Origin: Neisseria dentiae
GTDB taxonomy: Bacteria > Pseudomonadota > Gammaproteobacteria > Burkholderiales > Neisseriaceae
DNA length: 64,000 nucleotides
NCBI RefSeq assembly: GCF_024580525.1
Contig: NZ_JANIKQ010000012.1
Coordinates: forward strand, 1 to 64,000
Direction: 5' to 3'
This document shows, one piece after another, positions 1 through 9,381 of this stretch; position 1 is the first letter of the stretch, and each line of letters starts with the position of its first letter. The position numbers and the translations under genes were made by a program. The notes under the pieces were generated by a model. It was not told the DNA's origin. It made no database searches and saw nothing but the letters and a program-made list of their open reading frames with translations.

Positions 1-78
1 TGTATGCACAAACTGCTGAGAATACTGAACGCACGGGTACGCGACTATCTGTGTTCAGACGGCCTGCAATGCGCTTGA
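1..78 (+). pseudogene. C-terminal tail of a possible IS110-family transposase (cut by window edge)
   Basis: An open frame entering from the left edge ends at a TGA at 76-78 and reads as about 25 residues, including MHKLLRILNARVRDYL. This resembles the C-terminal end of IS110/Piv-type transposases, where a KLL-x-I motif precedes the stop. The last residues (CSDGLQ) are encoded by a DNA uptake sequence. Only the tail is visible, so neither the family nor intactness can be confirmed. Another frame also stays open here, so the call is weak. Confidence 0.3.
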
Positions 79-143
79 TTAACCGTGTTTGATGTTGCTG
101 ACTGACGAGTTGGCAACACAGTTGCTAAGCCCGCATCAAACCG

Positions 144-175
144 AGGCCGTCTGAAATACTTTTTTCAGACGGCCT
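144..175. terminator. DUS inverted-repeat terminator before tex
   Basis: Two AGGCCGTCTGAAA copies in opposite orientation are separated by 6 bases and flanked by T-rich sequence. This is the usual Neisseria arrangement in which paired uptake sequences form a Rho-independent terminator hairpin. It separates tex from whatever lies to its left. Confidence 0.75.
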
Positions 176-240
176 TTCCCTTTGCCAATCACCCCCAAAA
201 CCGCTATCCTTTCCCCTTTTTGCATTCCTCGAAAACATCC

Positions 241-2520
241 ATGAACATCACCCAGATTCTCGCCGCCGAACTCTCCGCCACCGCCGCCCAAATCACCGCC
301 GCCGTTCAATTGTTGGACGACGGCGCCACCGTGCCCTTTATCGCCCGCTACCGCAAAGAAGCCACCGGCGGCTTGGACGACAGCCAGCTGCGCACCCTCG
401 AAGAGCGCCTCACCTACCTGCGCGAACTCGAAGAGCGCAAACAAACCGTATTAAAAAGCATAGCAGAACAAGGCAAGCTCACGCCCGAATTGCAGGCAGC
501 CATCGAAGCTGCCGACAACAAAACCGCGCTCGAAGACCTCTATCTGCCCTACAAACCCAAACGCCGCACCAAAGCGCAAATCGCCCGCGAAAACGGCCTG
601 CAACCCTTGGCCGATTCATTATTGGCCGACCAAAACCAAGACCCCGAAGCCGCCGCACAAAGCTATCTCAACGAACAAGTGCCCGACAGCAAAGCCGCGC
701 TCGACGGCGCGCGCGCCATTTTGATGGAACAATTCGCCGAAGACGCCGAACTGATCGGCACCCTGCGCGAAAAACTGTGGAACGAAGCCGAAATCCATGC
801 CCAAGTGATTGAAGGGAAAGAAACCGAAGGCGAAAAATTCGCCGACTATTTCGACCACCGCGAAGCCGTGCGCAGCATGCCCAGCCACCGCGCACTGGCC
901 GTATTGCGCGGCCGTAACGAAGGCATCCTTCAGACGGCCTTAAAATACCAGCCCGACGAAACCCCGATTACCGAACAGAGCGGCTACGAAAAAATCATCG
1001 CTCAACACTTCCATATCAATAATGAAAACAAATGGCTGCGCGACACCGTGCGCCTCACCTGGCGCGCCAAAATCTTTCTCTCACTCGAGCTGGAAGCATT
1101 AGGCCGTCTGAAAGAAAACGCCGACAGCGACGCCATTACCGTGTTCGCCCACAACCTCAAAGACCTGCTGCTGGCCGCCCCCGCCGGCCGCCTCACCACC
1201 CTCGGTCTCGACCCCGGCTACCGCAACGGCGTCAAATGCGCCGTGGTCAGCGACACCGGCAAACTGTTGGACACCGTGATTGTGTATCTGCACCAAGAAA
1301 ACAATATGCTCGCCACCTTGGCCAAACTCATCAAACAGCACGGCGTGAAGCTGATTGCCATCGGCAACGGCACCGCCAGCCGCGAAACCGACAAAATCGC
1401 CGGCGAGTTGGTTAAAGGCCTGCCTGAAATGAAGCTGCACAAAATCGTTGTGAGTGAGGCCGGCGCGTCGATTTATTCCGCCAGCGAGCTGGCCGCCAAA
1501 GAATTCCCCGATCTCGACGTTTCCCTGCGCGGCGCCGTCTCCATTGCCCGCCGCCTGCAAGACCCGCTGGCCGAACTGGTAAAGATCGACCCCAAATCCA
1601 TCGGCGTCGGCCAATACCAGCATGATGTCAACCAATCGCAACTGGCCAAATCGCTCGATGCCGTGGTGGAAGACTGCGTGAATGCCGTCGGCGTCGATGT
1701 CAACACCGCCTCCGCGCCGCTGTTGGCGAGAATTTCCGGCCTCAACCAAACGCTGGCGCACAACATTGTCGCCTACCGCGATGAAAACGGCGCATTCGAC
1801 AGCCGCAAGAAACTCTTAAAAGTGCCGCGTTTGGGCGAAAAAACCTTTGAACAGGCCGCAGGCTTTTTGCGCATCAACGGCGGCAAAGAACCGCTTGATG
1901 CCAGCGCCGTCCACCCCGAAGCCTATCCCGTCGTCGCCAAAATGCTGGATGATCTGCACATCAAAGCCGCCGATTTAATCGGCAACCGCGAAAAAATCAA
2001 ACAAATCAAACCCGCCGCCTACACCACCGAACAATTCGGCCTGCCCACCATCATGGACATTCTCGCCGAACTCGAAAAACCCGGCCGCGACCCGCGCGGC
2101 GAGTTTCAGACAGCCACCTTTGCCGAAGGCGTGAACGAAATCAGCGATTTACAGGTAGGCATGATTTTGGAAGGCGTGGTTTCCAATGTCGCCAACTTCG
2201 GCGCGTTTGTGGACATTGGCGTACACCAAGACGGCTTGGTACACATCTCCGCCCTGTCGAACAAATTTGTGCAAGACCCGCGCGAAGTGGTAAAAGCCGG
2301 CGACGTGGTAAAAGTGAAAGTGCTGGAAGTCGATGCCGCACGCAAACGCATCGCCTTAACCATGCGCCTGGACGACGAACCCGGCACGCAGGCCAAACGC
2401 AGCGACAGGCCGTCTGAAAACAACCGCAGAAGCGATAGCCGCAGCGCCAAACCGCAACGGCAGGAAAAAGCCCCTGCCAATTCGGCGATGGCGGATGCGT
2501 TTGCCAAACTCAAACGCTAA
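241..2520 (+). CDS. tex: Tex, RNA-binding transcription accessory protein
   Basis: Tex is a cytoplasmic nucleic-acid-binding protein linked to transcription and stress or toxin-gene expression in several bacteria. The frame codes for 759 residues from ATG 241 (MNITQIL), the usual start in Neisseria relatives; an in-frame upstream ATG at 220 would add seven unlikely residues. Visible in order are the helical N-terminal Tex domain, a YqgF/RNase H-like domain near residue 318 ([10 protein letters not shown]), helix-hairpin-helix repeats around 486-550 and an S1 RNA-binding domain near 635-710 ([17 protein letters not shown]). The tail is Arg/Ser/Lys-rich. Length fits the family. It sits alone as a core gene to the left of a restriction cassette. 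Confidence 0.96.
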   Translation: MNITQILAAELSATAAQITAAVQLLDDGATVPFIARYRKEATGGLDDSQLRTLEERLTYLRELEERKQTVLKSIAEQGKLTPELQAAIEAADNKTALEDLYLPYKPKRRTKAQIARENGLQPLADSLLADQNQDPEAAAQSYLNEQVPDSKAALDGARAILMEQFAEDAELIGTLREKLWNEAEIHAQVIEGKETEGEKFADYFDHREAVRSMPSHRALAVLRGRNEGILQTALKYQPDETPITEQSGYEKIIAQHFHINNENKWLRDTVRLTWRAKIFLSLELEALGRLKENADSDAITVFAHNLKDLLLAAPAGRLTTLGLDPGYRNGVKCAVVSDTGKLLDTVIVYLHQENNMLATLAKLIKQHGVKLIAIGNGTASRETDKIAGELVKGLPEMKLHKIVVSEAGASIYSASELAAKEFPDLDVSLRGAVSIARRLQDPLAELVKIDPKSIGVGQYQHDVNQSQLAKSLDAVVEDCVNAVGVDVNTASAPLLARISGLNQTLAHNIVAYRDENGAFDSRKKLLKVPRLGEKTFEQAAGFLRINGGKEPLDASAVHPEAYPVVAKMLDDLHIKAADLIGNREKIKQIKPAAYTTEQFGLPTIMDILAELEKPGRDPRGEFQTATFAEGVNEISDLQVGMILEGVVSNVANFGAFVDIGVHQDGLVHISALSNKFVQDPREVVKAGDVVKVKVLEVDAARKRIALTMRLDDEPGTQAKRSDRPSENNRRSDSRSAKPQRQEKAPANSAMADAFAKLKR

Positions 2521-2577
2521 AGAACCAGTAAAGCGGTCTGAGTTTTACGACAACCAACCTTTTAAAAGATAACCGAC

Positions 2578-4491
2578 ATGGCTAAAAAAGAAATTAAAAC
2601 CGATCTTTGGGTTTATGATTTATTAAAAGAAGCAGGATTGGATTTATGCCCGCAAGGCAGCGATATTGCCGAATTGGATAAAGCCTTGAAAACGGCATCA
2701 AAGGCGCAAACAGGTAAAGCGGGCTATCCGGAATATTGCGGTATCGTTAAAGATTTTGTCATCGTGATAGAAGACAAATCTGATACCGCAAACCACATCA
2801 AACGCGATGATAAAGATTTAATTTGCCAAAATACTGCAAGTGTAAAAGATTTCGCGGTAAATGGTGCGTTACATTACGGCATCCATTTGGCAAAAAATAC
2901 GAGTTATAAAAAGATTATCGCAATTGGTGTATCAGGTAATGAAAAACGCCATAAAATTTCACCGCTATTTATTAATGAGCGTGGCGAATATAAAGAACTG
3001 GAAGATGTTGAAACTTTTACCCTGTTTGACGAAAAAAACATTGATGAGTATTACATCAAAAATATCTTAAAAGAGCAGACCGACGAAGAAAAAACCACTG
3101 CCGAGATTTTGAAGGATGCTAAGGAATTACACGAAGACCTGCGCAACTACGGCAGTATTCAGGACAAAGACAAACCGCTGATTGTGTCTGGCATTCTGCT
3201 TGCCTTGCGAGAAATGGAGCATAAAAACTTTGATATTGACAATTTAAACGGTGATGACATCAAAACCGATGGTCAGAAAATTTATGAAGCCATTCAGGCA
3301 AATTTAGACCGCGCCCAAGTCAAACCACAGGTTAAAAAAGACAAACTACTTAGTCAATTTTTAGTTATCCGGGACACTAAAGCAATCAACGAAAAAAACA
3401 ATGTATTGGGCAAAACACCGTTGAAACACTACACGCAGTTTATCTACGACCACATTTATAAAAATATCAGATATATTCATTCTGCCGAAGACTATTTGGG
3501 GCGTTTTTATGGTGAATTTATGTCCTATTCGGGCGGAGACGGGCAAACATTGGGTATTGTTTTAACGCCACGGCATATCGTTGAATTGTTTTGCGAGCTG
3601 ATAGATTTAAAACCAAGCGACAGTGTATTTGATCCTTGTTGCGGTACGGCTGGTTTTTTGATTGCAGCAATGCACCATATGCTGCAAAAAACCGATAAAG
3701 AACCGGAGAAAAGAAAAATCCGTAAAGAACAATTACACGGTATCGAATTGCAACCTTATATGTTTACCATTGCCACCACCAATATGATTTTGCGTGGCGA
3801 CGGAAAAAGTAATCTGGAGCAGGAAGATTTTCTCAAACAAAATCCGGCCAAATTACAGCTCAAAGGCTGCAATATCGGCATGATGAATCCGCCGTATTCA
3901 CAAGGCTCAAAAGCCAACCCAAACTTATATGAAATTTCTTTTACCGAACATCTCTTGGATTCTCTGACGGCAGACGGCAAAGCCATTGTGATTGTTCCGC
4001 AATCATCCATGACGGGAAAAACCAGAGAAGAGCAGGCAATCAAAGAAAATATCTTGAAAAAGCATACCCTTGAAGGCGTGATTACATTGAACAAAAATAC
4101 GTTTTATGGTGTCGGCACAAATCCGTGCATTGCTGTATTTTCAACAGGTATTCCGCATGAAAAAGATAAAATCGTCAAATTTATCAACTTTGAAAATGAC
4201 GGCTTTGAAGTGCAGAAACACATCGGTTTGGTGGAAACGATCAGTGCAAAAGATAAGAAACAACATTTGCTCGATGTTTGGTTTGGCCGCATTGAAGCGG
4301 AAAGCAAATTCTGCGTAGAAACTACTATTGAAGCTGATGATGAATGGTTGCATTCGTTTTACTACTTTAATGACGAAATCCCAACCGAGGCCGATTTTGA
4401 AAAAGTGATTGCCGATTATCTGACCTTTGAAGTCAATATGATTACGCATGGCAGGGGGTATTTGTTTGGGGTGGAGAGTGGCAATGAATGA
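2578..4491 (+). CDS. BcgI-like type IIB restriction enzyme, fused endonuclease/N6-adenine methyltransferase subunit (A)
   Basis: The protein is predicted to combine DNA cleavage and adenine methylation and to act with the specificity subunit encoded next. It has 637 residues, which I recall as the length of the BcgI A subunit and is longer than a type I HsdM. The N-terminal part shows a PD-(D/E)xK-like nuclease signature, P51-E52 then E65-D-K67 in VIVIEDK. The methyltransferase follows with a SAM motif DPCCGTAGF near 352 and catalytic NPPY at 437-440. No separate HsdR gene is nearby, supporting the fused type IIB arrangement. The stop overlaps the start of the specificity gene by a few bases, implying translational coupling. 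It is more AT-rich than tex and dusA, consistent with acquisition. Confidence 0.85.
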   Translation: MAKKEIKTDLWVYDLLKEAGLDLCPQGSDIAELDKALKTASKAQTGKAGYPEYCGIVKDFVIVIEDKSDTANHIKRDDKDLICQNTASVKDFAVNGALHYGIHLAKNTSYKKIIAIGVSGNEKRHKISPLFINERGEYKELEDVETFTLFDEKNIDEYYIKNILKEQTDEEKTTAEILKDAKELHEDLRNYGSIQDKDKPLIVSGILLALREMEHKNFDIDNLNGDDIKTDGQKIYEAIQANLDRAQVKPQVKKDKLLSQFLVIRDTKAINEKNNVLGKTPLKHYTQFIYDHIYKNIRYIHSAEDYLGRFYGEFMSYSGGDGQTLGIVLTPRHIVELFCELIDLKPSDSVFDPCCGTAGFLIAAMHHMLQKTDKEPEKRKIRKEQLHGIELQPYMFTIATTNMILRGDGKSNLEQEDFLKQNPAKLQLKGCNIGMMNPPYSQGSKANPNLYEISFTEHLLDSLTADGKAIVIVPQSSMTGKTREEQAIKENILKKHTLEGVITLNKNTFYGVGTNPCIAVFSTGIPHEKDKIVKFINFENDGFEVQKHIGLVETISAKDKKQHLLDVWFGRIEAESKFCVETTIEADDEWLHSFYYFNDEIPTEADFEKVIADYLTFEVNMITHGRGYLFGVESGNE

Positions 4492-5056
4492 GTTGAAATT
4501 GACGGATAGAGCGTGGAAAAGTTTCTTTATCGGAGGGAAACAAGGACTTTTTGAAATCAAGGCAACCAAGAGCGGAATTGACAAAAATAAGTTGAAAACA
4601 TCAGACACAGGAACAACGCCTTATATAACTCGCACAGATTTGGATAATGGCATTAATTTATTTGTACCTGACGAGCAAATGCCAAAATATAAAAAAGATG
4701 ATGGCAATGTAATTACCATTGGTTTGGATACACAAACTGTTTTTTATCAGAAAAATGCATTTTGGACAGGGCAAAATATTCAAGTTTTGAAAAATCAAAA
4801 CTTGAATTATTGGGTAGCTATGTTCATCATTCCATTATTAAAAATTCAAATGAAAAAATTTTCTTGGGGAAGTACGGGGGCAACATTAGGTCGTTTAAAT
4901 CGCACAAGAATCATGCTGCCTGTAAATGCTGACGGACAACCCGATTGGCAATTTATGGAAGATTTTATGAAACAGATTGAGCAAGATAAAATTGCCACAG
5001 TGCTAAAATATTATAATAATTCATTAAGTAACAATAACTTGCGGGGGGGGGGGTAG
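4484..5056 (+). pseudogene. Specificity subunit (S/B), first half; frame-shifted OFF state at a G11 tract
   Basis: This is the DNA-recognition subunit of the preceding enzyme. ATG 4484 gives a 190-residue product in the sequenced state: one target-recognition domain (from about KLTDRAWKSFF) and one conserved region containing RIMLPVNADGQPDW. It ends at a TAG just after a run of 11 G (5043-5053). One extra G, or two fewer, would fuse it to the frame downstream and give about 361 residues, close to a BcgI B subunit. This looks like slipped-strand phase variation, as described for the poly-G tract of NgoAV hsdS in gonococci. The short form might still work as a half-subunit dimer, so pseudogene describes only the frameshift. 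Confidence 0.85.
5043..5053 (+). repeat. Poly-G (11) phase-variation tract in the specificity gene
   Basis: An uninterrupted run of 11 guanines lies at the junction of the two halves of the specificity gene. Homopolymer G tracts of 8 or more in coding sequence are typical contingency loci in Neisseria. With 11 G the gene stops at 5056. With 12 or 9 G the reading continues through VEAWRPSETAWKAF into the second recognition half without a stop. Confidence 0.9.
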
Positions 5057-5568
5057 AGGCTTGGAGGCCGTCTGAAACGGCTTGGAAAGCTTTTGCCATA
5101 CAGGATATTTGTGAGATTTTGTCGGGTGTGCGTTTGACCAAGCAAGATATGGTAATCGGCAATATTCCATTTGTTGGTGCCAGCGATTCAAATAATGGTA
5201 TTACTGCCTTTGTTGATAATCAAAACGCCAGCTTGGATAAAAATGTTTTAGGTGTAAATTACAATGGCAGTGTGGTGGAAAATTTTTACCACCCTTACGA
5301 ATGTCTGTTTTCAGACGATGTAAAACGCCTGAAAATCAAAATACCGCAAGCAGGAAAATATACTTATCTGTTTTTGAAAGCCGCCATTTTGCAACAAAAA
5401 TCCAAATATCAATATGGCTATAAATTCAATGCCGAGCGCATGAAAAAACAAAAAATCCTGTTGCCCGTTAATACAGAGAATCAGCCTGATTGGTCTGCCG
5501 TTGAACACTATATGCAAGCTTTGGAATTGCGACAGCTAATACATTATTTGAAGTATAAACAACAATAA
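5056..5568 (+). pseudogene. Specificity subunit (S/B), second half, out of frame in this sequence
   Basis: The frame is open from within the G tract and continues ETAWKAFAIQDICEILSG and onwards to a stop at 5566-5568. It holds a second target-recognition domain and a second conserved region, KILLPVNTENQPDW, a clear internal repeat of the first half's RIMLPVNADGQPDW. This is the two-domain architecture of type I and type IIB specificity subunits. No good ribosome site precedes internal ATGs, so it is probably expressed only after frame restoration. An uptake sequence (5065-5076) is embedded in the coding region. Confidence 0.82.
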
Positions 5569-5578
5569 CGGCCATCTC

Positions 5579-5590
5579 AGGCAGCCTGAA
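5579..5590 (+). other. Kingella-dialect DNA uptake sequence (AGGCAGCCTGAA)
   Basis: The 12-mer AGGCAGCCTGAA lies just after the specificity gene. It differs from the resident AGGCCGTCTGAA dialect in the core and matches the AG-kingDUS variant reported as enriched in Kingella. A single copy could be chance, but its position inside a horizontally mobile restriction cassette makes a Kingella-like donor plausible. Confidence 0.55.
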
Positions 5591-5609
5591 AACTATACAA
5601 GGAAAAAGT

Positions 5610-6608
5610 ATGTCGGAAAATGATTTGATTCTTTACACTACCCAAGACGGACAAGCACAGTTTGTGTTGCGTGAACTGGGTGGGCAGCTTTGGTTGACAC
5701 AGGCAGAAATTTCCGAGCTTTATCAAACTACTAAGCAGAATATCAGCAAACATATCAAAGCGATTTTTGATGAAAATGAATTGGTGGAAAGTTCAGTTGT
5801 CAACTCACAGTTGACAACTGCCGGCGATGGTAAAAACTATCAGACTTTGCTTTACTCTCTCCCCATGGTTCTCGCCATCGGCTACCGCGTGCGCTCTACG
5901 CGCGGTACGCAGTTCCGCCAATGGGCAACGCGCACTTTGGCCGAGTATTTGCAAAAAGGTTTCGTGCTGGACGACGAACGCTTGAAAAACCCGCCCGTCG
6001 GCACCGTGCCTGCGCCGGATTATTTCGATGAATTGCTGGAACGCATCCGCGACATCCGCGCCAGCGAGAAACGGGTATACCTGCGGGTGCGCGAGATTTT
6101 TGCTTTGGCGGCGGATTACCAGCCGAGCTTCCAGGAAACCACGCAATTTTTCAAAATCATTCAAAATAAACTGCATTTTGCCGTTAGCGGCCAGACTGCG
6201 GCAGAGCTGGTTTATCACCGCGCCGATGCGGCCAAGCCGATGATGGGTTTGACGCACACCGATTCAGGCCGCTTACACAAAAAAGACATCAAAATTGCCA
6301 AGAATTATCTGCATGAAGGCGAAATCGGCGAATTGAACCGTATCGTTACGATGTGGCTGGATTTTGCCGAAGATCAGGCCAAGCGTAAAAAACAGGTTTT
6401 TTTGCGTGATTGGGTAGAAAAACTGGATCAGTTTCTACAATTTAACGACCGCGAAGTATTGCAAGGTGCGGGAAAAATCAGCAAAAAGCAGGCCGATGCC
6501 AAGGCAGAGGCGGAATATGAACGCTATACCGCTGCGCAGCGTGCAGCAAAAGAAATCCGAGGTGAAAGCGATATTGCCGAATTGCTGCATATCCGGCCGA
6601 AGAAATAA
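5610..6608 (+). CDS. RhuM family protein
   Basis: The 332-residue protein is of the RhuM family, named after a Salmonella pathogenicity-island gene. The biochemical role is not established; members often sit beside restriction-modification genes or in defence islands. The N-terminal part (WLTQAEISELYQTTKQNISK) looks like a helix-turn-helix, followed by the family block VLAIGYRVRSTRGTQFRQWA and a long helical C-terminal part. ATG 5610 is preceded by AAGGAAAAAG. It is the last gene of the restriction cassette and is followed by an uptake sequence near 6637. The family call rests on these conserved blocks. Confidence 0.85.
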   Translation: MSENDLILYTTQDGQAQFVLRELGGQLWLTQAEISELYQTTKQNISKHIKAIFDENELVESSVVNSQLTTAGDGKNYQTLLYSLPMVLAIGYRVRSTRGTQFRQWATRTLAEYLQKGFVLDDERLKNPPVGTVPAPDYFDELLERIRDIRASEKRVYLRVREIFALAADYQPSFQETTQFFKIIQNKLHFAVSGQTAAELVYHRADAAKPMMGLTHTDSGRLHKKDIKIAKNYLHEGEIGELNRIVTMWLDFAEDQAKRKKQVFLRDWVEKLDQFLQFNDREVLQGAGKISKKQADAKAEAEYERYTAAQRAAKEIRGESDIAELLHIRPKK

Positions 6609-6703
6609 ACATATGAAACCTATCAGCCTCCCCTGCTTTTCAGACGGCCTCAAATATCCCAAAACCCCTTATAATGCCGCACTTTAAACCCCACTCTCCC
6701 ACC

Positions 6704-7702
6704 ATGACCGCCCTACCGCCCCGCCGCCTTTCCGTCGCGCCCATGCTCGATTGGACCGACACCCACTACCGCTATATGGCCCGCCAGATCACACGCCGCA
6801 CTTGGCTTTACAGCGAAATGATTAACGCGGGTGCCATTATCCACGGCGATAAAAACCGTTTTTTAAAGTTTAACGAAGGCGAGCAGCCGGTTGCCCTGCA
6901 ATTGGGCGGCAGCGAACCGGCCGATCTAGCGCAGGCGGCCAAAGCGGGCGAGGCTTACGGCTACAACGAAATCAACCTCAACTGCGGCTGCCCCAGCCCG
7001 CGCGTGCAGAAAGGCGCGTTCGGCGCCTGTTTGATGAACGACACCGCGCTGGTGGCCGACTGCCTTAACGCCATGCAGGATGCGGTGCGGATTCCCGTAA
7101 CCGTTAAACACCGCATCGGCATCGACCGCCAAAACGAATATGCCGTCGTGCGCGACTTTGTGGGTACGCTTTCCGTTCAGACGGCCTGCACCACTTTTAT
7201 CGTCCACGCCCGCAACGCTTGGCTTGACGGCCTTTCGCCTAAAGAAAACCGCGAAGTGCCGCCGTTGAAATACGATTATGTTTACCGCCTCAAGCGCGAT
7301 TTTCCCGATTTGGAAATCATCATCAACGGCGGCATCACCACCAACGAAGCAATCGCCGCGCATTTGGAACACGTCGATGGCGTGATGGTCGGCCGCGAGG
7401 CCTATCATAACCCGATGGTGATGCGTGAATGGGACAGGCTGTTTTACGGCGGCAGCGAGGCAACCGTTGCCTATGCCGATTTGGTGGAAAAGCTGTTCCG
7501 TTACAGCCGCGCGCATATCCGATCCGGCAACGGCGCCACGCTCCGCCACACCGCCCGCCATTATCTCGGCCTGATGCACGGCCTGAAAAACGCACGCGTG
7601 TGGCGGCGTATGCTTTCCGATGCTTCGCTGTTGAAAAACAACGACGGCAGCCTGATTCTCGAAGCGTGGCGGGAGGTGGCGAAAGCCAACGGGTTGGATT
7701 AA
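6704..7702 (+). CDS. dusA: tRNA-dihydrouridine(20/20a) synthase DusA
   Basis: DusA is a flavin-dependent reductase converting uridine 20/20a in the D-loop of tRNAs to dihydrouridine. From ATG 6704 (MTALPPRRLSVAPMLDWTD) the protein has 332 residues, the family length. Visible are the N-terminal VAPMLDWTD FMN-binding strand, the active-site cysteine near residue 96 in NCGCPSPRVQKGAFGACLM and the TIM-barrel phosphate-binding INGGI and GVMVGREAYHNP motifs. An upstream in-frame ATG at 6674 would add ten unconserved residues. Core gene, transcribed away from the restriction cassette. Confidence 0.95.
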   Translation: MTALPPRRLSVAPMLDWTDTHYRYMARQITRRTWLYSEMINAGAIIHGDKNRFLKFNEGEQPVALQLGGSEPADLAQAAKAGEAYGYNEINLNCGCPSPRVQKGAFGACLMNDTALVADCLNAMQDAVRIPVTVKHRIGIDRQNEYAVVRDFVGTLSVQTACTTFIVHARNAWLDGLSPKENREVPPLKYDYVYRLKRDFPDLEIIINGGITTNEAIAAHLEHVDGVMVGREAYHNPMVMREWDRLFYGGSEATVAYADLVEKLFRYSRAHIRSGNGATLRHTARHYLGLMHGLKNARVWRRMLSDASLLKNNDGSLILEAWREVAKANGLD

Positions 7703-7765
7703 CCGCCCTGCCCCGCTCCTGCCATAATTTTTACAGCCGGATGCCGCCGACAAACACGCTGATGA

Positions 7766-7794
7766 TTGTCAACCACCTGAGAATATGTTATAAA
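7766..7794 (+). promoter_or_regulatory. Sigma-70-like promoter for the acyl-CoA dehydrogenase-like gene
   Basis: TTGTCA (7766-7771) and TATAAA (7789-7794) are separated by 17 bases and lie about 45 bases before ATG 7838. The start codon is preceded by AGAGGA. Spacing and hexamers fit a housekeeping promoter; no experimental support. Confidence 0.55.
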
Positions 7795-7837
7795 TCTTAG
7801 GCAATTTACTCTAAAAAATATCGCACCAAGAGGATAT

Positions 7838-9274
7838 ATGGCACACAGCACATTGGCAAACCAGCCGGTTCATATGGATACGGCTGATTTTTTACGACAT
7901 ATCGAAGCGGCTTTCAAACGCATTTTTTCAGACGGCCTCAACCTGATGCACTATCTGCCCGAAAACAAATGGCTCGAGCTGAAGCGTGCGGGGCTGTTGC
8001 TGCCGTTTTTGGCCGAGCGGCACGGCGGCAGAAAAAGCAATCAGTTTGAAATCCAAGAAGTGTTGCGCATAGCCGGGCATTACGGTGTACCCGTTACCCT
8101 GCGCACCGGCATAGAGGGCGCGCTGGTATTGCAGCCTTTAATCGAGTTCGGCAACCCGCAGCAAATCGAAACCGGCCTGAAGCTGATTTTCAACGGCGAA
8201 GGCGGCGGCCTGGCCATCACCGAACCTGAAACCTCCGGCGCCGCCATTGCGCGCGAAATGCAGTCTTATTACGAATATCAGGATAACGGCACCGTTTATG
8301 TGCACGCCGTCAAATATTGGCAGGGCAACTCGCAAAGCGACTTTCTGCTGGTTGCCGCCAAAGAGCGCAAAAACGGCAAATTATCGAAAACCATCAATCT
8401 GTTGCTGGTGCCCAAACAATATATCGGCTATGAAACCCTGAAATCGGAAGGCTTGCGCGCGGTGCGCTATGCGGTCAACCGCATCGATGCGGCCATACCC
8501 GCCGATTGCGTGATGAAACTTTCGGAAAACGAAGCCGCCGGCCTGCGAGCCTTTCAAAACATCTTTATCCGCAGCCGCCTGCAACTGGTGGGCATGACCC
8601 ACGGCGTGATGGAATACATCATCGAAAACCTGCGCCGCTTCGTGGTGAACGACATTAAATTCGTTGATCACGAGCGCCGCCAAATCATGAAACGCCATGC
8701 CGTTTCGCAACTGCTCTACCGCTTTACCTGCCGCCACGTCGCCCCCGACCAAGCCGTTGCCCATCAGCTGATGGAAGCCAACATCATCAAAACGCTCGCC
8801 ACCGAATACACCTACGGCGCGGCGCAGATTTTGCAGAAACTGCTCGGCGCCAAAGGCTTCGAGAGCGGCCACCCCGCCAGCAATATCGCCATCGACATCC
8901 GCCCTTTCACCATTTTTGAAGGGCCGAACGATATGCTGTATGCCGAAATCTACGACCAATTCGTCCGCGCCACCCATCAGGAAAAAGCGCAAGGCATCAA
9001 ACCCGATAAAAACCAAACCCTGCTGCAACACCTGCTGTCGGACCACCGCTTCGCCGCCGTGCGCCTGCCCGAACGCAGCGAAGTGCCTGCCGACATCGCC
9101 GGTTTTCTGCAACAGCACCGCTTGGGCGAAGCCGACGCCGCCGAAAAAGTGTTTCTCGGCAAAATCATCGCCCGGCTGTTTGTGTGGGCGCAGGCCGACA
9201 GCCAAGATGCCGCCGCCCTGCTGTTAACCGATGTGCGTAAAGATATGCTGGATTGCCAAGAGCTTGTCGGATAA
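7838..9274 (+). CDS. Acyl-CoA dehydrogenase family protein
   Basis: The 478-residue flavoprotein has the acyl-CoA dehydrogenase fold, which oxidises acyl-CoA thioesters at the alpha-beta bond. The middle segment has the FAD/substrate-loop pattern GLAITEPETSGA near 128-139. The C-terminal helical bundle carries IFEGPND with E361 at the position of the catalytic base in medium-chain enzymes. The N-terminus is unusual (a single DUS-encoded SDGL near residue 30). The true substrate cannot be told from the sequence. It is monocistronic between its own promoter and a strong uptake-sequence terminator. Confidence 0.85.
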   Translation: MAHSTLANQPVHMDTADFLRHIEAAFKRIFSDGLNLMHYLPENKWLELKRAGLLLPFLAERHGGRKSNQFEIQEVLRIAGHYGVPVTLRTGIEGALVLQPLIEFGNPQQIETGLKLIFNGEGGGLAITEPETSGAAIAREMQSYYEYQDNGTVYVHAVKYWQGNSQSDFLLVAAKERKNGKLSKTINLLLVPKQYIGYETLKSEGLRAVRYAVNRIDAAIPADCVMKLSENEAAGLRAFQNIFIRSRLQLVGMTHGVMEYIIENLRRFVVNDIKFVDHERRQIMKRHAVSQLLYRFTCRHVAPDQAVAHQLMEANIIKTLATEYTYGAAQILQKLLGAKGFESGHPASNIAIDIRPFTIFEGPNDMLYAEIYDQFVRATHQEKAQGIKPDKNQTLLQHLLSDHRFAAVRLPERSEVPADIAGFLQQHRLGEADAAEKVFLGKIIARLFVWAQADSQDAAALLLTDVRKDMLDCQELVG

Positions 9275-9314
9275 CACACCGATAGAATTGTTTGTATCCA
9301 CGTTACACTTCGGC

Positions 9315-9361
9315 AAATATAGAGGCCGTCTGAAAAAATATTTCAGACGGCCTCTATATTT
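9315..9361. terminator. Bidirectional DUS-based terminator
   Basis: A 21-base near-perfect inverted repeat, AAATATAGAGGCCGTCTGAAA and its complement, surrounds a five-base loop. Each side carries an uptake sequence. It lies between the converging acyl-CoA dehydrogenase-like gene and pepD and can terminate both. Confidence 0.85.
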
Positions 9362-9381
9362 GTCGCACCTTTCTTACCCGT

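Noticed and set aside
4448..4483. Upstream start for the specificity gene
   Set aside because: The ATG at 4484 overlaps the methyltransferase stop with typical coupling; the longer N-terminus lies wholly within the preceding gene.
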